DNA of 64,000 nt from Ornithinibacillus contaminans (GTDB lineage: Bacteria; Bacillota; Bacilli; Bacillales; Amphibacillaceae), in NCBI RefSeq assembly GCF_001038425.2, contig NZ_LDPV02000044.1:1-64000 (forward strand), in the 5' to 3' direction. Position 1 is the stretch's first letter. Every line of letters starts with the position of its first letter. Shown piece after piece: positions 42,513 through 50,448 of the stretch. A program made the translations under genes and the position numbers. The notes beneath the pieces are model-generated. The model worked only from the letters and a program-made list of their open reading frames with translations, was not told where the DNA came from and ran no database searches.

Positions 42513-43100
42513 TTATTCTTGCGGTTCCTTTTCAGTTTCTTTTCCTGTCTTATGTCTCGGCTTCAATAAGGCACCTTTTCGTACATGTTTCACCCAAAAT
42601 CCGCCATAGATTTGTTTCGGTTCATAGGAAATAATAAATGCTTTTGGATCAATTGTTTTTATTTCTTCATAAAGTTTCAATTCATATTTTCTCGGTGTTA
42701 GGATTTGCATTGATAAACGATCTCCGTCCATACCATAAGCAGACCAACTCGTCACACCATACCCCTTTTCCCTGAGCCTTCTCGTAAAGTTAAGATCCGG
42801 ATTTCCTGACACCACATTAACTGTAATGTAACCAAGTGCCAATTTTTCCTCAATAATAGACCCAATCACAACCCCGATTCCATACCCGAGCGCATATGCA
42901 ATTACATTTTGAATTTCATTTAAATTATCGAGGACGAGCCCTAAACCAAATATATACACCACGATTTCAAACATACTCACAAAAGCCGCAATATACCGCC
43001 GACCTTTTAGTGTTAGAATCATTCGAATCGTGAACATAGATACATACACAACATTGATAATTAATATAATGGAAACCATTACGATAGCATTATTAAGCAA
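42513..43100 (-). CDS. yebE: YebE-like UPF0316/DUF2179 membrane protein
   Basis: 195-aa protein with three N-terminal membrane helices (about residues 5-25, 38-58, 64-85) and a C-terminal DUF2179 domain (about 115-180, [19 protein letters not shown] and the [18 protein letters not shown] segment). Its tail is polar and Lys-rich. B. subtilis yebE lies in the same place between pbuG and purE. Function unknown; related DUF2179 proteins are implicated in cyclic-di-AMP or ion-related sensing only by analogy. ATG at 43100 after GGAGGTT. A 20-bp array lies 70 bp upstream of its start. Confidence 0.88.
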   Translation of the reverse strand: MLNNAIVMVSIILIINVVYVSMFTIRMILTLKGRRYIAAFVSMFEIVVYIFGLGLVLDNLNEIQNVIAYALGYGIGVVIGSIIEEKLALGYITVNVVSGNPDLNFTRRLREKGYGVTSWSAYGMDGDRLSMQILTPRKYELKLYEEIKTIDPKAFIISYEPKQIYGGFWVKHVRKGALLKPRHKTGKETEKEPQE

Positions 43101-43169
43101 AAAATAACCTCCTGCATGACTAACTTTTATAGATGCGTGTTCTAAATTTTTTATTCTGGGTTTGTGGTT

Positions 43170-43390
43170 CTGCTGATGTTACGGGATTCCTGCTGATATT
43201 TTGGAATATCTGCTGATGCTACGGGATTCCTGCTGATATTCTGGAATATCTGCTGATGCTACGGGATTCCTGCTGATATTCTGGAATATCTGCTGATGCT
43301 ACGGGATTTCTGCTGATGTTACCGAATTCCTGCTGATACCCGCCCAGTTCCGCTGATATCGCAGGATTCCTCCTAATGCTCATCCACCAG
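43170..43390. repeat. 20-bp tandem array, seed CTGCTGAT
   Basis: TGCTGAT begins at 43171, 43191, 43211, 43231, 43251, 43271, 43291, 43311 and 43331, with decayed copies CGCTGAT at 43351 and TCCTAAT at 43371. The pitch is exactly 20 bp. Alternating tails (GYTACGGGATTC and ATTYTGGAATAT) give a 40-bp unit. It lies between the divergent starts of yebE and the Hsp20 gene, so it sits in both upstream regions. No ORF or Shine-Dalgarno inside. Confidence 0.92.
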
Positions 43391-43468
43391 AAAATCTGTT
43401 ATACTCACCCATTTTTATCATTCGCATATAGTATCACTATCATACTTTGAAAAAACGAGGTGTTTCGT

Positions 43469-43903
43469 GTGGACCCATTTTCACAAATGACTGATTGGAA
43501 GAAAAATATGGATCAATTTTTCGGCGAGCAATTTTGGGATCAATTTGAAGGGATCCTTAAACCAACCATTCCCCAAATTAATTTATATCAAACTGACCAT
43601 GAACTTCTATGCATTGTCAATGTCCCTGGATTAACAGATTTAAATAAAATTGATATTTATGCTGATTATGCATCATTAGAACTGCGTGGTGTAATTGACA
43701 TTAGCCATCAAGGTGGAACAGTTGTAAAGGAAGAAATTTTACAAGGTGTGTTCGAGCGGACTGTGCACCTCCCCTTCCCTGTTCGCCCTGATAAAATACA
43801 GGCAACCTATCGAAATGGTCTTGTCTACATTCAATTACATCGCTTGATCTCCGATAACAGTCGTAAAAGCCGCGTGCAGCTTGAATTAATTGAAGAAGAA
43901 TAA
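43469..43903 (+). CDS. Hsp20/alpha-crystallin family protein (spore-coat CotP/GerT-like)
   Basis: 144-aa small heat-shock-fold protein. The alpha-crystallin domain spans about 40-135, with LLCIVNVPGLTDLNKIDIYADYASLELRG and the C-terminal strand ATYRNGLVYIQL. The classic A-x-x-x-N-G-V-L motif reads ATYRNGLVY. The N-terminus is short (DPFSQMTDWKKNMDQFF). In Bacillaceae such proteins include GerT and CotP, associated with the spore coat, so a spore role is likely but inferred. GTG at 43469 is 6 nt after GAGGTG. It is followed by a strong terminator. Confidence 0.82.
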   Translation: MDPFSQMTDWKKNMDQFFGEQFWDQFEGILKPTIPQINLYQTDHELLCIVNVPGLTDLNKIDIYADYASLELRGVIDISHQGGTVVKEEILQGVFERTVHLPFPVRPDKIQATYRNGLVYIQLHRLISDNSRKSRVQLELIEEE

Positions 43904-43913
43904 ATTCAAGAAG

Positions 43914-43979
43914 CGAATGCCCCCTTTCTACTCTTATAATCGATTATAATAGTAGAAAAGGGGCATTATTTTATTTTTT
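43914..43979. terminator. Bidirectional terminator between Hsp20 and MOSC genes
   Basis: GAATGCCCCCTTTCTACT and AGTAGAAAAGGGGCATT arms around an inner palindrome (ATTATAATCGATTATAAT). The plus-strand tail is ATTTTATTTTTT. The minus-strand flank is CGCTTCTTG, so the plus direction is stronger. Confidence 0.8.
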
Positions 43980-43982
43980 CCT

Positions 43983-44648
43983 TTAGTAACGCAATCGTTT
44001 CCTTAATGAATGCTTCCAGCCATCAGCAAGTAGTTCACACGCTACAAGTTCTTTAGCAGCTTCTAAGTCATCATTCCGCACATTTAATACATCATTACAT
44101 GCAGCAATGGTCCATTTTGGAAGTGGTCGCTCAAGCAACTGAAGATTGAGCCCCGCTTCAACCGCCCCCTCTTGGAGGACTCGGTAATACCAACCCGTTC
44201 TACCAGTGTTTTGAATCCGCACTACAAAATCAGGGACCAGATAACGTCTTCCTGGTTTCCAGCACGGCTTTCTTGGTTGAGATACTTGAATAATTGTCTC
44301 ACCCATTTGATAGATATCACCAATACATACAGTGGATTCATCCATGTTTTTCACGGACAGATTCTCACCCATTGCACCAGCACCAATTTCATCAATAGGT
44401 AAATCTGCTAACCAAAAATCATAATGCTCAACCGGATAAGCAAAAACAGATTTTTCTGGGCCACCATGATTCTTTTTATCCGCCACTTCATCCCCAGCTA
44501 GACCTGTTTTACTTAACCAAACGGAACCCGCTATGACTTCTTTAAACATTCCTGTCTCCCACTGTTTTTCCATTAGATTGGTGGCGTCAGGGTCACCAAC
44601 CTGCCTTACTTTACCAGTTAATATCTTGTCTAAGAAAGGATTATCCAT
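43983..44648 (-). CDS. MOSC domain protein, YiiM type
   Basis: 221-aa protein with the MOSC (molybdenum cofactor sulfurase C-terminal) fold of the YiiM subgroup. The catalytic cysteine is in SQPRKPCWKPGRR, with the HGGPEKSVFAYPVEHYDFW motif upstream (about 60-80) and GRTGWYYRVLQEG. YiiM-type proteins reduce N-hydroxylated compounds with a molybdenum cofactor in homologues, so a detoxifying role is inferred. ATG at 44648. It is oriented away from msrA across a gap that contains a 20-bp array. Confidence 0.88.
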   Translation of the reverse strand: MDNPFLDKILTGKVRQVGDPDATNLMEKQWETGMFKEVIAGSVWLSKTGLAGDEVADKKNHGGPEKSVFAYPVEHYDFWLADLPIDEIGAGAMGENLSVKNMDESTVCIGDIYQMGETIIQVSQPRKPCWKPGRRYLVPDFVVRIQNTGRTGWYYRVLQEGAVEAGLNLQLLERPLPKWTIAACNDVLNVRNDDLEAAKELVACELLADGWKHSLRKRLRY

Positions 44649-44745
44649 CTGGCACCTTCTTTCCGAACTGCTTCTTCCTACAGTTTATCATATTGAGCGG
44701 TGTTTGCGGCTAGTATGAACTGAGGAGTTGGGGTGGTGCGGTTGA

Positions 44746-44815
44746 AATGTTAAGCTGCATGAAATAATGCTAAAAGCGAGGCTAAAATGTTAAAAATAAG
44801 CGAAAACGTTAGGCG
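44746..44815. repeat. Mini-array of 20-bp period, seed AATGTTAA
   Basis: AATGTTAA at 44746, AATGCTAA at 44766, AATGTTAA at 44786 and AACGTTAG at 44806 are exactly 20 bp apart. The seed is unrelated to the other arrays. It lies between the divergent MOSC and msrA genes. Confidence 0.6.
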
Positions 44816-44900
44816 CCCTGCTGTGGCACAGGTGTCCGAATATCTAATGCTCCAATCGTGCTACTTTCCTCAAATTATGGTATAGTTTTTTAAAATATAG

Positions 44901-44917
44901 CTGCCATTGACTGGCAG
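44901..44917 (+). promoter_or_regulatory. Small inverted repeat before msrA
   Basis: CTGCCA-TTGAC-TGGCAG lies 9 bp upstream of the GGGGG Shine-Dalgarno of msrA. It could act as an operator or a 5' stem. No regulator is identified. Confidence 0.35.
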
Positions 44918-44937
44918 TTTGATATGGGGGAAGTCAC

Positions 44938-45462
44938 GTGACAGCATTAAAAAAAGCAACATTTGCGGGTGGTTGTTTCTGGTGTATGGTAAAACCGTTT
45001 GATCAGTGGGACGGGGTTCATGCCGTTATCTCTGGTTACACTGGCGGACATGTAGAAAACCCAACTTACAAGGAAGTAAAAACAGGAACTACCGGCCATT
45101 ATGAAGCCGTTGAAATTACATTTGATCCGAGTATCATTTCCTATCATGAAATATTGGAAGTATATTGGCGCCAAATTGACCCAACAGATGCAGGTGGTCA
45201 ATTCCAGGATCGCGGAGACCAATATCGCGCCGCTATTTTCTATCACGATAAGGATCAGCAGGAGCTTGCAGAAGCATCCAAGAAAGCATTATGTGACAGC
45301 GGCAAGTTTAGCAAACCAATCGTTACCGAAATCTTACCTGCAGTACCCTTCTATCCTGCTGAAGATTACCATCAGGATTTTTATAAAAAGAGTGAAAAAG
45401 AATATAAAGAAGATCGTGCCAAGTCTGGCCGTGATGAGTTTATCGCCGAGAATTGGAAATAA
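44938..45462 (+). CDS. msrA: Peptide methionine sulfoxide reductase MsrA
   Basis: Reduces methionine-S-sulfoxide in proteins and free Met. The 174-aa protein has the GGCFWC active site (Cys13), [18 protein letters not shown] and HYEAVEI further on, and the usual [17 protein letters not shown] block. Cys16 of the motif and C-terminal cysteines are sparse, so resolving is probably thioredoxin-mediated in the simple form. The start is GTG at 44938 after GGGGGAAG. It is single and followed by a terminator; no msrB is nearby. Confidence 0.94.
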   Translation: MTALKKATFAGGCFWCMVKPFDQWDGVHAVISGYTGGHVENPTYKEVKTGTTGHYEAVEITFDPSIISYHEILEVYWRQIDPTDAGGQFQDRGDQYRAAIFYHDKDQQELAEASKKALCDSGKFSKPIVTEILPAVPFYPAEDYHQDFYKKSEKEYKEDRAKSGRDEFIAENWK

Positions 45463-45473
45463 TAGATTGAGCT

Positions 45474-45503
45474 GAGCATCCTCTTATGCAGGGATGCTTT
45501 TTA
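45474..45503 (+). terminator. Terminator downstream of msrA
   Basis: AGCATCC-TCTTATGCAG-GGATGCT stem followed by TTTTAATT, 12 bp after the msrA stop. Confidence 0.78.
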
Positions 45504-45634
45504 ATTGATAGAAGTTAAAATTTCCAGTTTGCCTGATTTGAATAAATCTGCTAATTAGCTAAACTCTCTATTTCCCCATACTTCAGAAAGTAGTATAATT
45601 ACCCTTTGACAGCATCGTTAAAGGAGCGGACATA

Positions 45635-46795
45635 TTGGCAAATAAAGAATCATTACTACCATTAAAAATGCTATTGTTTAGTTTCCATTCTACCAATACC
45701 ATTATATTAAGCTTTCTCCCTTTATATCTAGCATATAAAGGATTAAATGGAACGGAAATAGGCTGGGTACTAGCAATTGGTCCTTTAGCTTCTATTTTTG
45801 CCCAACCGTTTTGGGGATATTTAAGTGACCGATTTAAAACCGTGAAACGAATACTCATTATCTGTGTTTGTGGGCTACTTATTTTTAGCACGCTATTCTT
45901 TCAAATGAATAGCTTGATTAGTATTATGTGTATGGGTGCTGTCTTCTATTTCTTCGTGACACCAATTGGTCCATTGGGAGATAGCCTGGCACAGCGCAGA
46001 TCAGAAGCGCTCGGAATATCGTTTGGTACAATTCGGATGTGGGGATCTATTGGATTTGCCATTTCCTCCCTCGTTATCGGTGAAGTCCTATCCCGATATG
46101 GGGTGCAGCATATGATTTGGCCATATCTTTCCTTTGGATTCCTTGCCTTACTCGTAGTCTTTCGATTAAAGGATGTCAAAGCAGAATCCGATCCAGTAAA
46201 AATTAAAGATATTGGTATTCTAGTAAAAAATAAAGCGTTTATTCTATTCTTAGTTTCCGTTGTATTTCTCTCGATTGCTCATCGGACAAGTGATAGTTTT
46301 ATCGGGCTATATATTACAGAACTGGGCGGGAGTGAAGGGCTTGTCGGACTAGCTTGGTTCGTCGGCGTTGCTAGTGAGGCTGTAGTATTTGCCCTGGCAG
46401 GTCTATGGTTTAGAAAACTCCATCCACTAGTGTTTATCATGATTGCTGGAGCCATTTATAGCATACGTTGGTTTATATACGGAGCGATTGATGACCCAAT
46501 TTATATTATTGCACTTCAATTTTTACATGGTATTACCTTTGGAATCTTTTATTTGTCCGCATTTAATTATGTATCACGTTTAATCCCGAAGCTGCTACAA
46601 TCAACAGGACATTTGGTGTTCTTTGCTACGTTCTTCGGACTTAGCGGAATCATTGGTTCTTTAATGGGAGGAGCCATTATGAATAACTTTAATGGTGGTA
46701 CACTATACACGGTACTCGGTGTATTTTCATGTATCGGTACAGTGTCGATATTCTTTTATCATTTGATGTTTTCTAGAAGTAGAGCAGTAGAATAA
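45635..46795 (+). CDS. MFS transporter (YwbF/nucleoside-like)
   Basis: 386-aa protein with 12 membrane segments. The MFS motif between TM2 and TM3 is WGYLSDRFKTVKR, and GPLGDSLAQRR is in the loop after TM4. The layout resembles the MFS_1_like/sugar-nucleoside group (YwbF in B. subtilis). Substrate not assigned. TTG start at 45635 is 8 nt after AAGGAG. It is convergent with pbuG across a shared terminator, which hints at nothing about substrate. Confidence 0.85.
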   Translation: MANKESLLPLKMLLFSFHSTNTIILSFLPLYLAYKGLNGTEIGWVLAIGPLASIFAQPFWGYLSDRFKTVKRILIICVCGLLIFSTLFFQMNSLISIMCMGAVFYFFVTPIGPLGDSLAQRRSEALGISFGTIRMWGSIGFAISSLVIGEVLSRYGVQHMIWPYLSFGFLALLVVFRLKDVKAESDPVKIKDIGILVKNKAFILFLVSVVFLSIAHRTSDSFIGLYITELGGSEGLVGLAWFVGVASEAVVFALAGLWFRKLHPLVFIMIAGAIYSIRWFIYGAIDDPIYIIALQFLHGITFGIFYLSAFNYVSRLIPKLLQSTGHLVFFATFFGLSGIIGSLMGGAIMNNFNGGTLYTVLGVFSCIGTVSIFFYHLMFSRSRAVE

Positions 46796-46803
46796 TTGAT
46801 ATA

Positions 46804-46850
46804 AAAAAAGAGCGAAATCATTGATTTTAAATGACTTCGCTCTTTCCTTT
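46804..46850. terminator. Bidirectional terminator between MFS and pbuG genes
   Basis: AAAGAGCGAA...TTCGCTCTTT arms (stem interrupted by one mismatch) with flanking A7 and TCCTTTT runs. Serves both convergent genes. Confidence 0.82.
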
Positions 46851-46856
46851 TAATTA

Positions 46857-48161
46857 CTAGTTTAAGAAAATAAAATACAAAATAAAGATAACGAACAGTC
46901 CATACATGATTGGATGTACTTCTTTCGCACGACCTTTTAGAGCCATGGTAATCGGGTAGAAAATAAATCCGATACCTATACCAGTTGCAATACTGTATGC
47001 TAATGGCATGATGAGAATTGTAAAGAATGCCGGTACAGCAATTTCGAATTTATCCCAATCAATCTGTTTCAGTGATGTTGCCATCATGACACCAACAATA
47101 ATTAATGCTGGTGCTGTTACTTCTGATGTAACTACCGCAAGTAGTGGTGAGAAGAATAGTGCTAGGATAAAGAATCCTGCAGTCACGACTGCTGTAAATC
47201 CAGAGCGTCCACCAACACCAACACCTGCTGTAGACTCTACATAGGAAGTAGTTGTAGATGTCCCTACTACTGCACCAACAACTGTTGCAGATGAATCCGC
47301 AAATAACGCTTTACCAGCACGTGGTAATTTATTATCCTTCATCAAACCTGCCTGAGTTGCAACAGCCACTAAAGTTCCCGCTGTATCGAAGAAATCAACA
47401 AACAAGAACGTTAATATAACAACTAGCATTTCCATTGTGAAGATATCACCGAAGTGTAAGAAAGCTTGTCCAAAAGTCGGAGCAACACTTGGAACACCAC
47501 TTACAATACCATCAATACCCGATGGAATTGGTACTAATCCAAAGATCATCCCAACAATTACTGTTAAAATCATGCCATAAAAAATACCTGCACGAATACC
47601 AAGCGTTAATAAAACAACAGAAGCAATTAGTCCAAAGATAGATAGTAGTACGGTTGGTGCTGAAAGATCACCAAGTGCAAGTAATGTATCAGGGTTGTCA
47701 ACAACGATTCCAGAACTTTGCAGACCAATAAAAGCAATGAATAAACCGATACCAGCTCCAACCGCTAGCTTTAAGTCCGCTGGAATAGAATTAATAATTT
47801 TTTCACGTAGCCCAGTTAATGTTAACACGATAAAAATAAGTCCAGATGCTAGAACACCAGATAAAGCTGTTTCCCAAGGAATACCGCCTCCGATAACAAC
47901 GGTGAATGCGAAAAATGCATTTAGGCCCATACCAGGTGCAAGTGCCACCGGATATTTCGCAATAATCCCCATTAATAGCGTACCTACCGCAGAGGCAATC
48001 GCTGTTGCTGCAAACACGGCATCTTTATCCATTCCAGTTGCACTTAGTAAGTCAGGATTGACAAATAAAATATAAGCCATTGCTAAAAATGTTGTTAATC
48101 CTGCCATAAATTCGGTGCGATAATTCGTTCCTAGCTGTTCAAACTGAAAATACTTCTTCAT
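46857..48161 (-). CDS. pbuG: Hypoxanthine/guanine permease PbuG
   Basis: NCS2-family purine permease (AzgA-like). The 434-aa protein has about 12-14 membrane segments, NYRTEFMAGLTTFLAMAYILFVNP at the N-terminus, GMGLNAFFAF and the TM8-region FVDFFDTAGTLVAVATQ. The PbuG/PbuO class matches the typical length. ATG at 48161 after AGGAGGAAAAGG. The mRNA leader of about 425 nt contains a guanine riboswitch, its terminator and a dispersed repeat. PurR boxes lie upstream. Together these fit purine salvage control. Confidence 0.94.
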   Translation of the reverse strand: MKKYFQFEQLGTNYRTEFMAGLTTFLAMAYILFVNPDLLSATGMDKDAVFAATAIASAVGTLLMGIIAKYPVALAPGMGLNAFFAFTVVIGGGIPWETALSGVLASGLIFIVLTLTGLREKIINSIPADLKLAVGAGIGLFIAFIGLQSSGIVVDNPDTLLALGDLSAPTVLLSIFGLIASVVLLTLGIRAGIFYGMILTVIVGMIFGLVPIPSGIDGIVSGVPSVAPTFGQAFLHFGDIFTMEMLVVILTFLFVDFFDTAGTLVAVATQAGLMKDNKLPRAGKALFADSSATVVGAVVGTSTTTSYVESTAGVGVGGRSGFTAVVTAGFFILALFFSPLLAVVTSEVTAPALIIVGVMMATSLKQIDWDKFEIAVPAFFTILIMPLAYSIATGIGIGFIFYPITMALKGRAKEVHPIMYGLFVIFILYFIFLN

Positions 48162-48197
48162 TCCTTTTCCTCCTAGAAAATAAAAAATAAGTTCAAC

Positions 48198-48352
48198 TTA
48201 GAAAAGCGCAAGGCGCCGCTCAGCGACGTACGGACTGGACTGAACCGCAGGAGATAAAGGAAACACGACGACTGCAAGGAGTCGATGTTGACTTATCGTA
48301 CGGAGGTGAAGGAAGTCAGTTAGTCGTTGGCGCCTGGAGCTAGACATCCTTG
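48198..48352. repeat. Dispersed GC-rich repeat in the pbuG leader
   Basis: About 155 bp of GC-rich sequence unlike its AT-rich surroundings. It is bounded by AAAAGCGCAAGGCGCC on the left and GGCGCCTGGAGCTAGAC on the right (GGCGCC at 48212 and 48329). Inner features are GACTGCAAGGAGTC-type hairpins and repeated CGTACGG. I recognise this as a kind of element found dispersed in Bacillaceae, but have no name for it. It lies between the riboswitch terminator and the pbuG start, so it is in the transcribed leader. Confidence 0.75.
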
Positions 48353-48365
48353 ATATCTTTTCCAC

Positions 48366-48409
48366 TAAAAAAGCATGCTCTAATCCAAATAGGAAGGATT
48401 AGGCATGCT
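48366..48409 (-). terminator. Riboswitch-controlled terminator upstream of pbuG
   Basis: AGCATGCCTAATCC pairs with GGATTAGAGCATGCT (one bulge), followed on the minus strand by TTTTTAG. It lies about 80 nt downstream of the aptamer. Confidence 0.88.
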
Positions 48410-48487
48410 ACCAGTAACTACGTAAGAAAAGCAACGAAACAATAGATCTCCAAAACAGGAAAACTATCCGTTAACAATCACTCATCA

Positions 48488-48551
48488 GCGTAGTCAGACC
48501 ATTTACGGTAGTCTGGTAGAGACTTTGGGCCATATCCCCGAAATTATACGC
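48488..48551 (-). ncRNA. Guanine riboswitch aptamer, pbuG
   Basis: Minus-strand order GCGTATAATTTC, GGATATGGC, AAGTCTCTACC, TACCGTAAATG, TGACTACGC. P1 is GCGTA/TACGC. The loop-kissing arms and core are present; the ligand base is C, so guanine/hypoxanthine. One position in the J2/3 strand differs from the commonest sequence (GTCTCTACC in place of GTTTCTACC), the same as in the guaA aptamer. Confidence 0.95.
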
Positions 48552-48585
48552 AAAGCTGTATTATTTTTTGTTTGTTTATGATGTT

Positions 48586-48614
48586 ATATTACTATTTTAC
48601 TAGAATCATGTCAA
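48586..48614 (-). promoter_or_regulatory. Sigma-A promoter of pbuG
   Basis: -35 TTGACA and -10 TAATAT with a 17-bp spacer on the minus strand, about 35 bp upstream of the riboswitch aptamer. Near-consensus. Confidence 0.85.
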
Positions 48615-48616
48615 TA

Positions 48617-48660
48617 AATCCCGAACAATTTTTGCAATAAATTAATTAATGTTCGTATTT
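48617..48660. promoter_or_regulatory. Paired PurR boxes upstream of pbuG
   Basis: AATACGAACATT and TTGTTCGGGATT (CCGAACAA inverted) lie about 17 bp apart, directly upstream of the -35 and abutting the guaA stop codon. Matches the tandem PurBox pattern seen at purE. Confidence 0.78.
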
Positions 48661-50192
48661 TATTCCCACTCAATCGTAGCAGGCGGCTTACTCGTAATGT
48701 CATACACAACGCGATTAATATGCTGCACATCATTCACGATCCGGGTTGAAACCTTCTCCAGCACGTCAAACGGAATCCTTGCCCAGTCAGATGTCATGCC
48801 ATCTATCGAGGTAACCGCACGAATACCGATCGTATAATCATACGTACGCGCATCTCCCATTACCCCTACACTGCGGATGTTTGGAAGTACGGTGAAGTAT
48901 TGCCAAATATCACGTTCTAAGCCAGCAGCAGCAATCTCTTCACGCAAAATCGCATCTGATTCACGTACGATTTCTAATTTTTCTTCGGTTACTTCACCTA
49001 ATACACGAATAGCTAGTCCTGGTCCTGGGAAAGGCTGACGCCAAACGATTCGATCAGGAAGACCTAATTGTGTTCCAAGCTCACGAACCTCGTCCTTAAA
49101 TAACGTATTTAGTGGCTCGATTAATTCAAATTGCATGTCCTCTGGAAGTCCACCTACATTATGATGAGATTTAATCGTTTGTGCTGTTTCTGTCCCACTC
49201 TCAATGATATCCGTGTACAGCGTACCTTGCGCAAGAAAATCAATATCCTTTAGCTTAGCCGCTTCATCATCAAATACATAAATAAACTCATTTCCGATGA
49301 TTTTACGTTTTTTCTCTGGATCATCGACACCCTTTAGCTTCGTTAAAAAGCGTTCAGCAGCATCTACTTTAATAATATTCATATTAAAGTCATCTGCAAA
49401 TACCTTCATCACATCATCTGCTTCATTTTTACGAAGTAGACCATGATCCACAAAAATACATGTAAGCTGATCGCCAATTGCCTTATGGATTAATGCCGCC
49501 ACAACGGAAGAATCAACCCCACCACTTAACGCACAAAGCACGTTACGATCGCCGACTTTTTCCCGGATAGCCGCTACTTCCATATCGATAAAGTTTTCAA
49601 TCGTCCAATCACCAGTAGCATTACACGCATCAAAGACAAAATTACGAAGCAATTGATTCCCGTATTCTGAGTGGCGGACCTCAGGGTGGAACTGCACACC
49701 ATACATCTTGCTTTCTTTGTTACTAAATGCCGCGATTGGTGTTGAAACACTCGTCGCATCCACGGTAAATGTTGCTGGAGCTTCTACCACTTTATCCCCA
49801 TGACTCATCCAAACCGTTTGTTGACCTGGTGTTTCCGTAAATAATAATGAATCACCCTGCAACGCAATCGTAGCTTTTCCATATTCCCGATTCTTAGACT
49901 TATCCACTTTGCCACCGAAATGAAGCGCCATTAACTGCATCCCATAGCAAATCCCCAAAACAGGTATTCCTAATTCAAAAATACGCTCATCGGGACGGAA
50001 GCTATTCTCATCATAAACACTATGTGGTCCACCAGATAAGATAATTCCTTTTGGATTCATTGCTTTTATTTCTTCAACCGTAAGCTTATGAGAATGAAGT
50101 TCACTGTAAACACCAAATTCGCGGATTCTTCTTGTAATCAGTTGATTATATTGACTGCCAAAATCTAATACTAGAATCATTTCCTTATCCAT
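48660..50192 (-). CDS. guaA: GMP synthase (glutamine-hydrolysing) GuaA
   Basis: Converts XMP to GMP. The 510-aa protein has an N-terminal class I glutaminase domain (nucleophile Cys in VLGICYGMQ, His-Glu in [11 protein letters not shown]). A PP-loop ATP pyrophosphatase domain follows ([20 protein letters not shown]), then a C-terminal dimerisation domain ending [12 protein letters not shown] at 50192 is 7 nt after GGGAG; an ATG two codons earlier overlaps that site. The leader carries a guanine riboswitch and terminator, giving direct feedback by its product's base. Confidence 0.96.
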   Translation of the reverse strand: MDKEMILVLDFGSQYNQLITRRIREFGVYSELHSHKLTVEEIKAMNPKGIILSGGPHSVYDENSFRPDERIFELGIPVLGICYGMQLMALHFGGKVDKSKNREYGKATIALQGDSLLFTETPGQQTVWMSHGDKVVEAPATFTVDATSVSTPIAAFSNKESKMYGVQFHPEVRHSEYGNQLLRNFVFDACNATGDWTIENFIDMEVAAIREKVGDRNVLCALSGGVDSSVVAALIHKAIGDQLTCIFVDHGLLRKNEADDVMKVFADDFNMNIIKVDAAERFLTKLKGVDDPEKKRKIIGNEFIYVFDDEAAKLKDIDFLAQGTLYTDIIESGTETAQTIKSHHNVGGLPEDMQFELIEPLNTLFKDEVRELGTQLGLPDRIVWRQPFPGPGLAIRVLGEVTEEKLEIVRESDAILREEIAAAGLERDIWQYFTVLPNIRSVGVMGDARTYDYTIGIRAVTSIDGMTSDWARIPFDVLEKVSTRIVNDVQHINRVVYDITSKPPATIEWE

Positions 50193-50274
50193 ACCCATTC
50201 TCCCAACTATTATTAAATAAAAAAAATCTGAATTTCTCCTTATTCTAAGCATGCAGATTACACTACACAACTAG

Positions 50275-50318
50275 AAAAAGGCAGAAATCCAGATTCCAAA
50301 AAATCTAGATATTCCGCC
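50275..50318 (-). terminator. Riboswitch-controlled terminator upstream of guaA
   Basis: GGCGGAATATCTAGATT pairs imperfectly with AATCTGGATTTCTGCC around TTTTTGG, then TTTTTC on the minus strand. It starts directly after the aptamer, so the P1 3' strand and terminator can compete. Confidence 0.82.
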
Positions 50319-50386
50319 TTCATAGTCAGAGCATTTACGGTGCCCCGGTAGAGACTTTCGATCCATATTATCGAGGATATACGAAA
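50317..50386 (-). ncRNA. Guanine riboswitch aptamer, guaA
   Basis: Minus-strand order CTTTCGTATATCCTCG, ATAATATGGATCG, AAAGTCTCTACC, GGGCACCGTAAATG, CTGACTATGAAGG, giving the three-helix purine aptamer with P1 TTCGTATA/TATGAA. Ligand base is C (guanine/hypoxanthine). The J1/2-P2 strand reads ATATGG without the usual GGATATGGC lead, a mild departure, but the core is kept. Confidence 0.9.
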
Positions 50387-50419
50387 GGCGATTACTATTT
50401 AAGTTTAAAAGTTAAACCT

Positions 50420-50448
50420 ATTTTACTAGCCTTCGCTACCTAGGTCAA
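50420..50448 (-). promoter_or_regulatory. Sigma-A promoter of guaA
   Basis: -35 TTGACC and -10 TAAAAT with a 17-bp spacer on the minus strand. The -35 overlaps the last codons of the upstream transglutaminase gene. No PurR boxes are visible here, unlike purE and pbuG. Confidence 0.7.

Noticed and set aside
43170-43390. CRISPR array
   Set aside because: 20-bp pitch with a 7-8 bp constant part leaves no room for spacers; the tails repeat, and no cas genes are in the window.
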